Source of the DNA: Iamia sp038233075
GTDB lineage: Bacteria; Actinomycetota; Acidimicrobiia; Acidimicrobiales; Iamiaceae
DNA length: 64,000 bases
Direction of reading: 5' to 3'
Assembly (NCBI GenBank): GCA_038233075.1
Contig: JBBSMQ010000014.1
Location: forward strand, 1-64,000
The notes under the pieces were generated by a model, which was not told where the DNA came from, ran no database searches, and saw only the letters and a list, made by a program, of their open reading frames with translations. A program made the position numbers and the translations under genes. The first letter of the stretch is position 1. Each line of letters begins with the position of its first letter. Positions 15,792 through 24,064 of this stretch are shown in pieces.

Positions 15792-16246
15792 TGGACCCGC
15801 TGATCGACCCTCCTCGCTCCGTGACCCGCGCGGTGGCACTCGGCTGCGATCGCGACCGGGCCTGGTCGCTGATCGCCACCGCCGAGGGCTGGGCCCGCTG
15901 GCTGGGGTCTGACGTCCGCCTCGACCCCGAGGTCGGCGGCGCCATCGGGCTGCGCGACGATGACGGCGCGGCCCGGGTCGGCCGGGTGGTGGCCGCCGAG
16001 CACGGTCGGTCGCTGACCTTCGAATGGTCTCCCGTGGGCGATGCCGCAACCCGTTCGACGATCACCCTCACCCTCGACGACGACGAGGACGGCGCCAGCC
16101 GGCTGACGGTCGTCGAGCGCCCCGGCGGCGGGGGCCGGGCGTCGTGGCTCGATGCCGGGGCGGCCTGGGACGCCCGGTTGGTGGCCCTGGAGGTCGATGT
16201 GGCCCTGGCCGGGCCCCTCGCCGGGGTCACCGCCCCTGCCCTCTGA
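15791..16246 (+). CDS. SRPBCC/AHSA1-like protein in an ArsR operon
   Basis: This 151-residue AHSA1-type protein has the START-like fold, with RAVALGCDRDRAWSLIATAE, GWARWLGSDVRLDPEVGG and WLDAGAAWDARLVALEVD. ATG 15791 overlaps the second operator. It precedes an ArsR regulator by one base, the common pairing in which the SRPBCC protein is the regulated effector. The ligand is not known. Confidence 0.8.
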   Translation: MDPLIDPPRSVTRAVALGCDRDRAWSLIATAEGWARWLGSDVRLDPEVGGAIGLRDDDGAARVGRVVAAEHGRSLTFEWSPVGDAATRSTITLTLDDDEDGASRLTVVERPGGGGRASWLDAGAAWDARLVALEVDVALAGPLAGVTAPAL

Positions 16247-16247
16247 G

Positions 16248-16616
16248 GTGGGACCGCCCGGCGTCAACGTCGACGGCCCGGAGGGGCGCGCCGCCGGCGA
16301 GGTGTTCGCTGCGCTCGCCGACCCGACCCGGCGCGCCGTGTTGCGCGCCGTGGCTGACCGGGGCCAGGCGACGGCCACCGATCTGGGCGCCACGGTGGGG
16401 GTCAGCCGCCAGGCCGCAGCCAAGCACCTCGACCTGCTGGCTGCCGCCGGCCTGGTGGCCGATCGCCGGGACGGGCGCGAGCGCCTCTGGCAGGTGACGC
16501 CCGCCCCCCTCACCGCCGCCGCCTCCTGGCTGGCCGACGCTGGCGCCGCCTGGGACCGGCGCCTGGCCCGCCTGGCCGAGGCGGCGGCCGCGGAGGACCG
16601 GACCGTCGACCCCTGA
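16248..16616 (+). CDS. ArsR-family transcriptional regulator
   Basis: This 122-residue winged-helix repressor opens with the typical AGEVFAALADPTRRAVLRAVA, a recognition helix SRQAAAKHLDLLAAAGLV and a wing around RRDGRERLWQVTP. No ELCVCDL metal site is present, so it is the non-metal ArsR type that accompanies SRPBCC proteins. GTG 16248 comes one base after the preceding stop. It probably binds the TGCAAC-N6-GTTGCA sites in front of its own operon and clpP. Confidence 0.88.
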   Translation: MGPPGVNVDGPEGRAAGEVFAALADPTRRAVLRAVADRGQATATDLGATVGVSRQAAAKHLDLLAAAGLVADRRDGRERLWQVTPAPLTAAASWLADAGAAWDRRLARLAEAAAAEDRTVDP

Positions 16617-16638
16617 GCGCACCACTGGGTTGCATCCA

Positions 16639-16685
16639 TTGTGCGGGTGACGTCGTCGGACGCGTGCAGGCGCCCAAGGTTCGGG
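16639..16685. repeat. 47-base direct repeat, copy 1
   Basis: Begins TTGTGCGGGTGACGTCGT and matches 16711-16757 over 47 bases with about eight differences; copies start 72 bases apart. Both lie between arsR and fxsA and contain GTGC/GCAC-type short inverted elements. Confidence 0.7.
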
Positions 16686-16710
16686 AGAGCCGGTCGCAAT
16701 GGGCCCTGCC

Positions 16711-16757
16711 TTGTGCGGGTGACGTCGTGACGCGCGTGCAGGCGCACAGAGTTGGGG
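16711..16757. repeat. 47-base direct repeat, copy 2
   Basis: Second copy of the repeat at 16639-16685. It ends about 43 bases before the fxsA -10 box, so a role in fxsA control is possible but not shown. Confidence 0.7.
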
Positions 16758-16811
16758 TGCGCCCGGCCGGGCCGTGAGGACGGCGAGGGGGAGCACCGGT
16801 AGCCTGGGTCA

Positions 16812-17324
16812 GTGCTGTGGCTGGTCCTGTTCCTCGTCGTGGGCCCGATCGTCGAGCTCTGGTTCATCATCCAGGTGGCCCAAGTGATCGGCGGGTGGCA
16901 GACCCTCGCTCTGCTCCTGGTCGAGGGGGCGCTCGGCGGCTGGCTCATCAAGCGCCAGGGTCGGGCCGTCATCACCCACATCGACGACCGCCTCCGCCAG
17001 CACCAGCTGCCGACCAAGGAGCTGGCTGACGGCCTGCTGATCCTGATCGCCGGCGCCCTCATGCTCACGCCGGGCTTCCTCACCGACATCGTGGGCTTCG
17101 CCCTGCTGTTCCCGCCCACCCGTGCCCTCGCCCGGGCCGCCCTGCTGAAGCGCTTCACGGCGCGCATGGGCACCGGCTTCGCGTTCGTCCCCGGTCCCCG
17201 CGGCTTCCGACGAGGACCCGTCGTCGACACGACCGCAGCCGAGCGTACCCCCTCCTACCCAGCGCCGGACTCTCCCGTGCTCCGCCCGGGACCGGCCGAC
17301 GGCCACGACGGCTCGGCGGGCTGA
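16812..17324 (+). CDS. fxsA: FxsA family membrane protein
   Basis: This 170-residue inner-membrane protein has the FxsA signature: an N-terminal helix LWLVLFLVVGPIVELWFII, then a second helix with LALLLVEGALGGWLIKRQG, and LILIAGALMLTPGFLTDIVG with LLFPPTRALAR. The last 45 residues are polar and proline rich. FxsA modulates phage exclusion in E. coli, but the general role is unknown. GTG 16812 has TAGCCT six bases upstream. The next gene begins three bases after its stop. Confidence 0.9.
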   Translation: MLWLVLFLVVGPIVELWFIIQVAQVIGGWQTLALLLVEGALGGWLIKRQGRAVITHIDDRLRQHQLPTKELADGLLILIAGALMLTPGFLTDIVGFALLFPPTRALARAALLKRFTARMGTGFAFVPGPRGFRRGPVVDTTAAERTPSYPAPDSPVLRPGPADGHDGSAG

Positions 17325-17326
17325 CC

Positions 17327-18205
17327 GTGGTCCCCGACCCGGCGGGCCACGGCGCCGCCGTGTCTCTGCGCGACGCCGCCACCGTCCTCATCGTCCGCGA
17401 CGGCGACGAGGGCCTCGAGGTGTTCATGCTGCGGCGGAACCTCCGCTCGGACTTCGTGGGCGGCGCCTACGTCTTCCCCGGCGGCGCTGTCGACCCCCCG
17501 GACCGGTCCCTCGACCTCGAGCACTGGTGTCGCGGCCGCAGCGACGCCGAGGCCTCGACCCGACTGGGGGTCGACTCGGGGGGACTGGCCTTCTGGGTCG
17601 CCGCCATCCGCGAGTCCTTCGAGGAGTCGGGGGTGCTGTTGGCCTACGGCTCCGACGGCGAGCTGGTGCGCCTCGACGACCCGGGCACGGCCGAACGCTT
17701 CGTCGGCCACCGTCGAGCGGTCGACGAGGGCGAGCGCAGCCTGTTGTCGGTGTGCGCCGAGGAGGATCTCCGCCTGGCCGTCGACACCATGTGGTACTTC
17801 GGGCACTGGATCACCCCCGAGGGGGCGCCCCGTCGCTACGACACCCGGTTCTTCCTCGCCGCCGCGCCGACGGCCCAGACACCGGTGCACGACGACCGCG
17901 AGGTGATCGCCAACCTGTGGATCCGTCCGGCCGACGCCCTGGCTCGCCACGCCGCCGGCGAGCTGGCCATGCTGCCGCCCACCATCGCCTCGCTGCGGGC
18001 GCTGGAACCCAGCACCACTGCCGTCGATGCCCTCGCCGCCGCGGCCGAGATGGTCGACGTCCCCACCGTCCAGCCGCGGGTGATCATGGACGAGGGTGGT
18101 GTCCGCATCGTGATGCCGGGCGACCACGAGTGGGACGACGGCTACCGGGGCGACCGATCTCTCGGCACGTGGCCGAGCGTCGACGACCGCAGCGCACGGG
18201 CATGA
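17327..18205 (+). CDS. NUDIX hydrolase, NUDT19-like
   Basis: This 292-residue NUDIX enzyme has YVFPGGAVDPPDRS, then a long insertion, then AAIRESFEESGVLL. Interruption of the NUDIX box between the glycine part and the RE-x2-EE helix is characteristic of the NUDT19 (CoA diphosphatase) group. The C-terminal half has DTMWYFGHWITPEGAPRRYD and DTRFFLAAAP. It starts three bases after fxsA and overlaps the metallo-beta-lactamase gene by ATGA, so the three genes are one transcript. Confidence 0.88.
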   Translation: MVPDPAGHGAAVSLRDAATVLIVRDGDEGLEVFMLRRNLRSDFVGGAYVFPGGAVDPPDRSLDLEHWCRGRSDAEASTRLGVDSGGLAFWVAAIRESFEESGVLLAYGSDGELVRLDDPGTAERFVGHRRAVDEGERSLLSVCAEEDLRLAVDTMWYFGHWITPEGAPRRYDTRFFLAAAPTAQTPVHDDREVIANLWIRPADALARHAAGELAMLPPTIASLRALEPSTTAVDALAAAAEMVDVPTVQPRVIMDEGGVRIVMPGDHEWDDGYRGDRSLGTWPSVDDRSARA

Positions 18206-19113
18206 CCGCAGGCACCGACGCCTCCGACGAGCCGGCCGATGACCGCACCCAGACCCCGTCGATGCCCGAGGCCATGGTCGGCGACGTCGTCGCCGGTGAG
18301 TTGGTCGAGGTGGCCCCCGGCGTGCGCCGCCTCACCGCTCCCAACCCGGGGATGATGACCGGACCGGGCACCAACTGCTACCTCGTCGGCACCGACGAGA
18401 TCAGCGTCATCGACCCCGGTCCCGACGATGCCGGTCACATCGACGCCCTGGTGGCGGCCGGAGCGGGGCGCATCCGCTGGATCGTGCTCACCCACACCCA
18501 CATCGACCACTGGCCCGCCGCGCCCGCGCTGGCCCGGCGGACCGGCGCCCAGGTGGCCGCCTTCGACGCCCGCGACGGCCTCGAGCGCGTCGACCTGGCC
18601 CTGGCCGACGGCGTCGAGGTGGGCTCGGGCGAGGCGCGGCTGGCCGCCGTGCACACGCCGGGGCACGCCTCCAACCACGTGTGCCTGTGGGACGAGCAGC
18701 GGGGGCTGATCTTCACCGGCGACCACGTGATGTCCGGCTCCACGGTGGTGATCGCGCCACCCGACGGCGACATGGGCGCCTACATGGTGTCGCTGGAGAA
18801 GGTTCGGGCCCTCGCTCCGACGGCGCTGGCGCCGGCCCACGGGCCGTTGCTCACCGATCCGGACACCTACCTCGACCACTACCTGAGCCACCGCATCGAG
18901 CGCGAGCAGCAGGTGGTGGAGGCGCTCGCCGCGGTCGGTCCCGACGGTGCCGACACCGAGGCCCTGGTGGCCGCCATCTACGTCGACGTCCACGAGCTGC
19001 TCCACCCCGTGGCCCGCTTCAGCGTCTGGGCCCACCTGCGCAAGCTGGCCGAGGAGGGTCGAGCCCGCGGCGGCGACGTCGACGACCCCGACACCACCTG
19101 GGTCGCGGCCTGA
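18202..19113 (+). CDS. Metallo-beta-lactamase fold hydrolase, LACTB2-like
   Basis: This 303-residue protein has zinc motif THTHIDHWPAA near residue 97, HTPGHASNHVCLW and FTGDHVM, the standard metal ligands of the MBL fold. The C-terminal winged-helix part (VVEALAAVGPDGADTEALVAAIY, HPVARFSVWAHLRKLAEEG) is typical of LACTB2/GloB-like enzymes that act as hydrolases or RNases. The ATG overlaps the NUDIX stop in an ATGA. The substrate cannot be told; association with a CoA-type NUDIX suggests thioester or acyl metabolism. Confidence 0.88.
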   Translation: MTAGTDASDEPADDRTQTPSMPEAMVGDVVAGELVEVAPGVRRLTAPNPGMMTGPGTNCYLVGTDEISVIDPGPDDAGHIDALVAAGAGRIRWIVLTHTHIDHWPAAPALARRTGAQVAAFDARDGLERVDLALADGVEVGSGEARLAAVHTPGHASNHVCLWDEQRGLIFTGDHVMSGSTVVIAPPDGDMGAYMVSLEKVRALAPTALAPAHGPLLTDPDTYLDHYLSHRIEREQQVVEALAAVGPDGADTEALVAAIYVDVHELLHPVARFSVWAHLRKLAEEGRARGGDVDDPDTTWVAA

Positions 19114-19152
19114 CCCGTCGTCGGGGCCGGGGCATCCTCCGTCGTGGTGCGG

Positions 19153-19176
19153 TAGCGTGCTTGACCGCCAGGTCAA
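19153..19176 (+). promoter_or_regulatory. Aldehyde dehydrogenase promoter with palindromic operator
   Basis: TAGCGT (19153-19158) is a -10 box. TTGACC-GCCA-GGTCAA at 19161-19176 is a perfect 6-4-6 inverted repeat covering the expected transcription start, a typical place for a TetR- or GntR-type repressor. No regulator gene is adjacent. Confidence 0.65.
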
Positions 19177-19198
19177 GAAACCACCCAAGGGGACCCCC

Positions 19199-20710
19199 AT
19201 GGCCGACTTCCAGCTCTTCATCAACGGCGAGTACGTCGATGCCGCCTCCGGCGAGACGTTCACCACCACCGACCCCGCCATCGAACAGCCCATCGGCGAG
19301 GTGGCCAAGGCCGACCGCGAGGATGCGGCCCGCGCCATCCAGGCCGCTCGCACCGCCTTCGACGAGGGCCCCTGGCCCTCGATGAGCGGTGCCGAACGGG
19401 CCGCCAAGCTCAACAAGCTGGCCGAGCTGCTCGAGGCCAACGCCGAGCGCTTCGCCGAGGCCGAGGCTCGCGACTCCGGTGGCACCATCAAGAAGGCCAC
19501 CTTCGCCGACGTGCCCGGTGCCGCCGGTGCCCTGCGCTGGTTCGCCCGCATGGCCGAGGAGCGCCCGAACACCGTGGAGCTCGAGGGCTCGCCCTTCCCG
19601 CCGTCGGAGAACTACGTCAGCTACGAGCCCTACGGCGTGTGCACGGGCATCGTGCCGTTCAACTTCCCGCTGCTGATGGCGTGCTGGAAGGCCGGGCCCG
19701 CCCTGGCCGCCGGCAACACCTCGGTGCTCAAGCCCGCCTCCTACACCTCGCTCACCGCGCTCATGCTGGGCGAGCTGGCCCAGGAGGCCGACCTTCCGCC
19801 CGGCGTCCTCAACGTCATCGCCGGCCCCGGCGGCACCGCCGGCGAGGAGCTGGCCTCCAACGAGCTGGTCGACAAGGTGGCCTTCACCGGCTCCACCGAG
19901 GTCGGGCGGCGGATCATGCAGCTGGCCTCGGGCACCATCAAGCCCGTCACCCTGGAGCTGGGCGGCAAGTCGGCCAACATCGTCCTCGACGACGCCGACC
20001 TCGACATCGCCGCCGCGGTCACCCTGTTCGGCACGTTCTTCCACAACGGCCAGGTGTGCGAGTCCGGCACCCGCGCGTTGGTGCACAAGAGCATCTACGA
20101 CGAGTTCGTGTCCCTGTTGGTCGACCGGGCCGGGAAGATGGTGGTCGGCAGCCAGATGGACTTCGACACCGACCTCGGCCCCATGGTCTCCCGGGCCCAG
20201 GCCGAGACGGTGGCCCGCTACATCGGCGTCGGTCGCGAGGAGGTGGGCGACCCCATCTGCGGTGGTGGGTCCCCCGACGGCCTGGCCGCGGGCCTGGTGG
20301 CCGAGAACTTCATCAACCCGACGATCTTCGCCGGTGTCGACAACTCGGCCCGCATCGCCCAGGAGGAGATCTTCGGACCCGTCCTCTGCGTCATCCCCTT
20401 CGAGAGCGACGACGAGGCGGTGGCCATCGCCAACGACTCGATCTACGGTCTCGGCGGCGGCGTGCAGACCGGCGACGTCAAGCGGGGCCAGGCGCTGGCC
20501 GCCCGCATGAAGACCGGCACCGTGTGGATCAACGACTACCACATGATCAGCCCTGAGCGTCCCTTCGGTGGCTACAAGCAGTCCGGCATCGGGCGCGAGC
20601 TCGGCACCGCCGGCTACGACATCTACCGCCAGGCCAAGCACGTGCACACCAACCCGTCGACCAGCCGCGACGGCTACATGCACTTCGCCGCCCTCAGCGC
20701 CAACATCTAG
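19199..20710 (+). CDS. NAD(P)-dependent aldehyde dehydrogenase
   Basis: This 503-residue member of the ALDH superfamily oxidises aldehydes to acids. The catalytic Cys lies in FFHNGQVCESGTR, the general base Glu in VTLELGGKSANIVL, and the cofactor motif FTGSTEVGRRI near residue 238 is intact, as is EEIFGPVL. ATG 19199 starts the normal N-terminus FQLFINGEYVDAASGE. A DUF779 gene follows by 19 bases, a pairing seen with alcohol-catabolism ALDHs (ExaC/AcoD type). A perfect inverted repeat at the promoter implies substrate-inducible control. Confidence 0.93.
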   Translation: MADFQLFINGEYVDAASGETFTTTDPAIEQPIGEVAKADREDAARAIQAARTAFDEGPWPSMSGAERAAKLNKLAELLEANAERFAEAEARDSGGTIKKATFADVPGAAGALRWFARMAEERPNTVELEGSPFPPSENYVSYEPYGVCTGIVPFNFPLLMACWKAGPALAAGNTSVLKPASYTSLTALMLGELAQEADLPPGVLNVIAGPGGTAGEELASNELVDKVAFTGSTEVGRRIMQLASGTIKPVTLELGGKSANIVLDDADLDIAAAVTLFGTFFHNGQVCESGTRALVHKSIYDEFVSLLVDRAGKMVVGSQMDFDTDLGPMVSRAQAETVARYIGVGREEVGDPICGGGSPDGLAAGLVAENFINPTIFAGVDNSARIAQEEIFGPVLCVIPFESDDEAVAIANDSIYGLGGGVQTGDVKRGQALAARMKTGTVWINDYHMISPERPFGGYKQSGIGRELGTAGYDIYRQAKHVHTNPSTSRDGYMHFAALSANI

Positions 20711-20729
20711 CGCTGAGGTCGGTCGCGAC

Positions 20730-21170
20730 GTGAAGGTCACCGCCAGCGCCCGAGCCGCCGAGGTCGTCGCCGAGATGGCGACCCGACGGTCCGGAACGCT
20801 CACGATCACCATCGGGACGGGCTGCTGTGAGTCCACGGCCCCGTTCCTCTACGAGGACATGTTCGTCGGCGCCGACCAGGAGGCGGTGGGCGAGGTCGCC
20901 GGTGTGGTCATCTACGCCCCCGCCTACCTGCGCCGGCTCTACCCCGATGATCAGGGCGCCCGGCTCGAGGTGGTGGACGAGATGGGCGAGTCGCTGTCGG
21001 TCGAGACCGAGCTCGGGGTGCGCTTCGCCCTGCGGGGCACCGGCATCGACTCCACCACCGAGCCCGAGGCCTGCTCGGTGCCTGCGGCCCCGACGGCCCG
21101 AGGTCCGGCGGTGGTCCGTCCGGTGGTCGGCACCCCGCCTCCCGAGCTCCAGGGCCTCCGCCTCCGCTGA
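20730..21170 (+). CDS. DUF779 protein linked to aldehyde dehydrogenase
   Basis: This 146-residue protein has the DUF779 core TGCCESTAPFLY with its vicinal cysteines, then GEVAGVVIYAPAYLRRLYPDD and the strand GVRFALRGTG. The last 35 residues are proline rich. DUF779 genes very often follow aldehyde dehydrogenases; their role is not established. GTG 20730 is the first in-frame start after the ALDH stop. Co-transcription is likely. Confidence 0.88.
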   Translation: MKVTASARAAEVVAEMATRRSGTLTITIGTGCCESTAPFLYEDMFVGADQEAVGEVAGVVIYAPAYLRRLYPDDQGARLEVVDEMGESLSVETELGVRFALRGTGIDSTTEPEACSVPAAPTARGPAVVRPVVGTPPPELQGLRLR

Positions 21171-21261
21171 CGCCCGGCCCCCGCCGTCGCCCCCTCAACT
21201 TTGGACGGAAGGGCGCCACATGCGGCGGAGTCGGTCCAAAGCTCGCGGCCGGCTGGGAGCC

Positions 21262-21289
21262 TTGACACGGTGGGTTCCGAGCCGATGAT
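21262..21289 (+). promoter_or_regulatory. Promoter of the M15 peptidase gene
   Basis: TTGACA (21262-21267), 16 bases, GATGAT (21284-21289), then six bases to ATG 21296. The -35 is perfect and the transcript would be leaderless. Confidence 0.65.
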
Positions 21290-21295
21290 GAGCCC

Positions 21296-21985
21296 ATGGT
21301 CCGATCCCCTCGGCGTCGACGGCGGCTCGGCGCGCTCGCCCTGGTGGCCGTCGCTGTGACCCTGGCCGCGTGCAACCCGGACCCGACCGGCGGGGCCCGA
21401 CCTCCGGCCCGGGGGGCGGGCGCGGCCTACTCCTCGGCGCTACGCTCGGCGACCCGCGACGACGTCCGTCTGTCATGGCGGGAGGGGTGCCCGGTCCACT
21501 GGCACGACCTCTCGGTGGTGACCGTCGCCTACTGGGGCTACGACGGGGGCCGTCACGTAGGCGATCTCGTCGTGGCCGACAGCGTGGGCCCGGACATCCG
21601 CGAGGTGTTCCGCTCCCTCTACGTCCAGCGCGTCCAGATCCGCCGCATCCACCCCGTCGATGCCTACGGGGCCGACGACGACCGGTCGATGGCCTACAAC
21701 AACACCTCGGCCTTCAACTGCCGGACCGTCGCCGGCACCTCGACCTGGTCCGAGCACAGTCGAGGCACCGCCATCGACATCAACCCCGTGCAGAACCCCT
21801 ACGTGCGGGGCGGGACCGTCGACCCTCCGGCGGGACGGGACTGGACCGACCGTTCCTCGGTGGTGCCGGGCATGATCACCCACGGCGACCCCGTGTGGGG
21901 CGCCTTCGCCGCCGTGGGCTGGCGCTGGGGCGGGTCCTGGTCGAGTGCCAAGGACTACCAGCACTTCAGCGTCTCCGGCCGCTGA
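21296..21985 (+). CDS. M15-type peptidase lipoprotein (VanY/endolysin-like fold)
   Basis: This 229-residue cell-wall enzyme has a lipoprotein signal (LGALALVAVAVTLAAC, Cys near residue 26). The zinc site of the M15 family is visible: His and Asp in SEHSRGTAIDINPVQNPY and His in KDYQHFSV at the C-terminus. It therefore probably cleaves peptidoglycan stem peptides on the outer face of the membrane. The region VQIRRIHPVDAYGADDDRSM is also family-typical. It stands between an ALDH operon and a membrane-protein gene, with its own promoter. Confidence 0.85.
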   Translation: MVRSPRRRRRLGALALVAVAVTLAACNPDPTGGARPPARGAGAAYSSALRSATRDDVRLSWREGCPVHWHDLSVVTVAYWGYDGGRHVGDLVVADSVGPDIREVFRSLYVQRVQIRRIHPVDAYGADDDRSMAYNNTSAFNCRTVAGTSTWSEHSRGTAIDINPVQNPYVRGGTVDPPAGRDWTDRSSVVPGMITHGDPVWGAFAAVGWRWGGSWSSAKDYQHFSVSGR

Positions 21986-22055
21986 CTTGAGGCCCGCCCC
22001 CCGGGGTCGAGGGCTGCCGGGAAGCGGTGGTCGGCGGAGCGATACCGTGACGCCG

Positions 22056-23969
22056 ATGGCGAGCCGACCTGCCCCACCCGGGCCCGCGACCGTCGACGGC
22101 GCCGGCACCGGATCCCGCGTCGCGGACGACGGCCCGGGGTCGACTCCGCGGCGCACCGCCGTCTCCCCCCGGGCGCGGCCGCTGGTGACGGTCGGGCTGG
22201 TGGCGCTGGTCGCCCTGCCCATCCTGGTCGCCATCGCAGTGCTCCACAGTCCGCGGTGGTACCCGATCGGCGACCTGGCCCAGACTGAGCTGCGGGTGCG
22301 CGAGGTGGGGACGTCCGACACCCCGCTCGTCGGCCTGGCCGGGCGCATCGGGCCGCCCGAGGACCCGGGCCACCACCCCGGGCCGCTGAGCTTCTATGCC
22401 CTCACCCCCGGCTACCGGCTGCTGGGCAGCACCCCCTTCGCCCTCCAGGCCGCCAGCGCGGCACTGAGCCTGGCGGCGGTGGCTCTGGCCATCGGCATCG
22501 CCCGCCGGCGGGGTGGGTGGCTGTTCGCCCTGGGCACCGCGGCGGTGCTGGCGGTGCTGGTGCGCTCGCTCGGTCCCCGAGTGCTGACCGAGCCGTGGAA
22601 CCCCTACCTGCCGGTGCTGTGGTGGGTGGTGGTGCTGCTGTCGGTGTGGAGCGTCTGGTGCGACGACGATGCCCTGCTCCCCGTGGCCGTCGGCGCCGCC
22701 TGCCTGGCCTCCCAGACCCACATCCCCTACACCGGGCTGGCGGCCATCGTGCTCGGGGCCACCGCCCTGCGCCTGGCCTGGCGGGCGGTACGAGCCCGGC
22801 GTGGAGCCGCGGGCGTGGTGGCCCCGTCGGGACGCAGCATCGCGCTGGCCGTGGGGGTCGGGGTGGTGGCGTGGATCCCCCCGGTGATCGACGAGCTCAC
22901 CGGCGACCCCGGCAACCTCACCGTGATCGTGCGCTACTTCCTCGGCAACGAGGGCGAGCCGGTCGGCCTCCGGGCCGGCGGGTCGCTCTGGCTGTCGCGC
23001 CTGGACCCGTTCAGCCTGCTCACCGGGTCGCTCGACGGACCCATCGCCGGCAACCGGATCCTGGGCGCGGCCTTCGTGGCGGTCTGGATCGCGGCGGCGG
23101 TGGTGGCCTGGCGACGGGGCCAGGTGGCTCTCGTCCGCCTCCACCAGGTGGCCGCTCTGGCCGCCCTGGCCGGGCTGGCCTCCATGACCCGCATCTACGG
23201 CGCCCTGCACTACTACCTGGTCCTCTGGGCGTGGGCCACCACCGCGATGGCGGTCGTGGCCGTGGTGGCGACCGCCGCCGTGGAGCTGCGGGGACGGGCC
23301 CGTGCCCCCCGAGCGAGGTTCGACGGCGCCTGGACCCGGGCGGCGACCGCCGTCGGGGTCGTGGTCCTGATGCTCGCCTCGGGGGTGGCCTCCGTGCAGG
23401 CCCTCTCGGCCACCCAGTCCTCGGTGGTGTACTCCGAGGCGCTGGGCGACATCACCCCGCCCACCCTCGACGCGCTGGCCGCCGGGAACGTGCCCGGCGG
23501 CGGGGACGACGCCTACGAGGTCCGGGCCGATGACCCCTACGTGATCGGCGTCCAGGCCTACGGCCTGTTCGCCGAGCTGCGGCGCGCCGGCGTCGACGCC
23601 CGTCTCCCGGCCCGCCTGGAGAGCACGGCCGGCGACCACGTGGTGGGCACCGACGAGCGGCTGCCGGTCATCGTCGTGGCCACCGGTCCGCGGGTCGAGG
23701 CGTGGCGCGCCCGTCCCGAGGCGGTCGAGGTGGCGGCCGCCGATCCCCGCTCGCCCGAGGACGCCCGCCGTCAGGAGGAGCTCATCGCCAGCGTCCAGCA
23801 GCGCCTGCGCGAGGCTGGCCGCCCCGACCAGGCGGCCCAGGTCGAGGCCAATCTGCTGGTCCTCGCCGTCGACGGCGACATCCCCGACGATGTCCGCGAC
23901 GACCTGTCCGACATCGTCGACCTGGGTGCCCCCACCGCCGTGTTCGTCACCCCCGCCGGCACCTTCTGA
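22056..23969 (+). CDS. Multi-pass membrane protein, possible GT-C-type glycosyltransferase
   Basis: This 637-residue protein has about ten hydrophobic segments between residues 45 and 430. The first is followed by WYPIGDLAQTELRVREVG, where an Asp and Glu lie in the first extracytoplasmic loop as in GT-C enzymes. HHPGPLSFYALTPGYRLLG and EPWNPYLPVLWW resemble the PMT/arabinosyltransferase group. The last 170 residues form a soluble domain. Without alignment the assignment stays tentative. ATG 22056 has TACCGT seven bases upstream. It ends before a perfect 32-base palindrome shared with the convergent epimerase operon. Confidence 0.7.
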   Translation: MASRPAPPGPATVDGAGTGSRVADDGPGSTPRRTAVSPRARPLVTVGLVALVALPILVAIAVLHSPRWYPIGDLAQTELRVREVGTSDTPLVGLAGRIGPPEDPGHHPGPLSFYALTPGYRLLGSTPFALQAASAALSLAAVALAIGIARRRGGWLFALGTAAVLAVLVRSLGPRVLTEPWNPYLPVLWWVVVLLSVWSVWCDDDALLPVAVGAACLASQTHIPYTGLAAIVLGATALRLAWRAVRARRGAAGVVAPSGRSIALAVGVGVVAWIPPVIDELTGDPGNLTVIVRYFLGNEGEPVGLRAGGSLWLSRLDPFSLLTGSLDGPIAGNRILGAAFVAVWIAAAVVAWRRGQVALVRLHQVAALAALAGLASMTRIYGALHYYLVLWAWATTAMAVVAVVATAAVELRGRARAPRARFDGAWTRAATAVGVVVLMLASGVASVQALSATQSSVVYSEALGDITPPTLDALAAGNVPGGGDDAYEVRADDPYVIGVQAYGLFAELRRAGVDARLPARLESTAGDHVVGTDERLPVIVVATGPRVEAWRARPEAVEVAAADPRSPEDARRQEELIASVQQRLREAGRPDQAAQVEANLLVLAVDGDIPDDVRDDLSDIVDLGAPTAVFVTPAGTF

Positions 23970-24000
23970 GACCGCCCGCCTGACCCTCGGCAGCCTCGCT

Positions 24001-24032
24001 CCCATGCGTCGTCGACGTCGACGACGCATGGG
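24001..24032. terminator. Perfect 32-base palindrome between convergent genes
   Basis: The 16 bases CCCATGCGTCGTCGAC are followed directly by their exact reverse complement, with no spacer. It lies 31 bases after one stop and 32 before the convergent one, so a bidirectional terminator is likely. A protein-binding site is an alternative. Confidence 0.65.
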
Positions 24033-24064
24033 GTGCTCTCGTGCCGGACGCGGCCGGACCGCGA

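Noticed and set aside
16639..16757. CRISPR array
   Set aside because: Only two imperfect copies, no regular spacers and no cas genes anywhere in the window.
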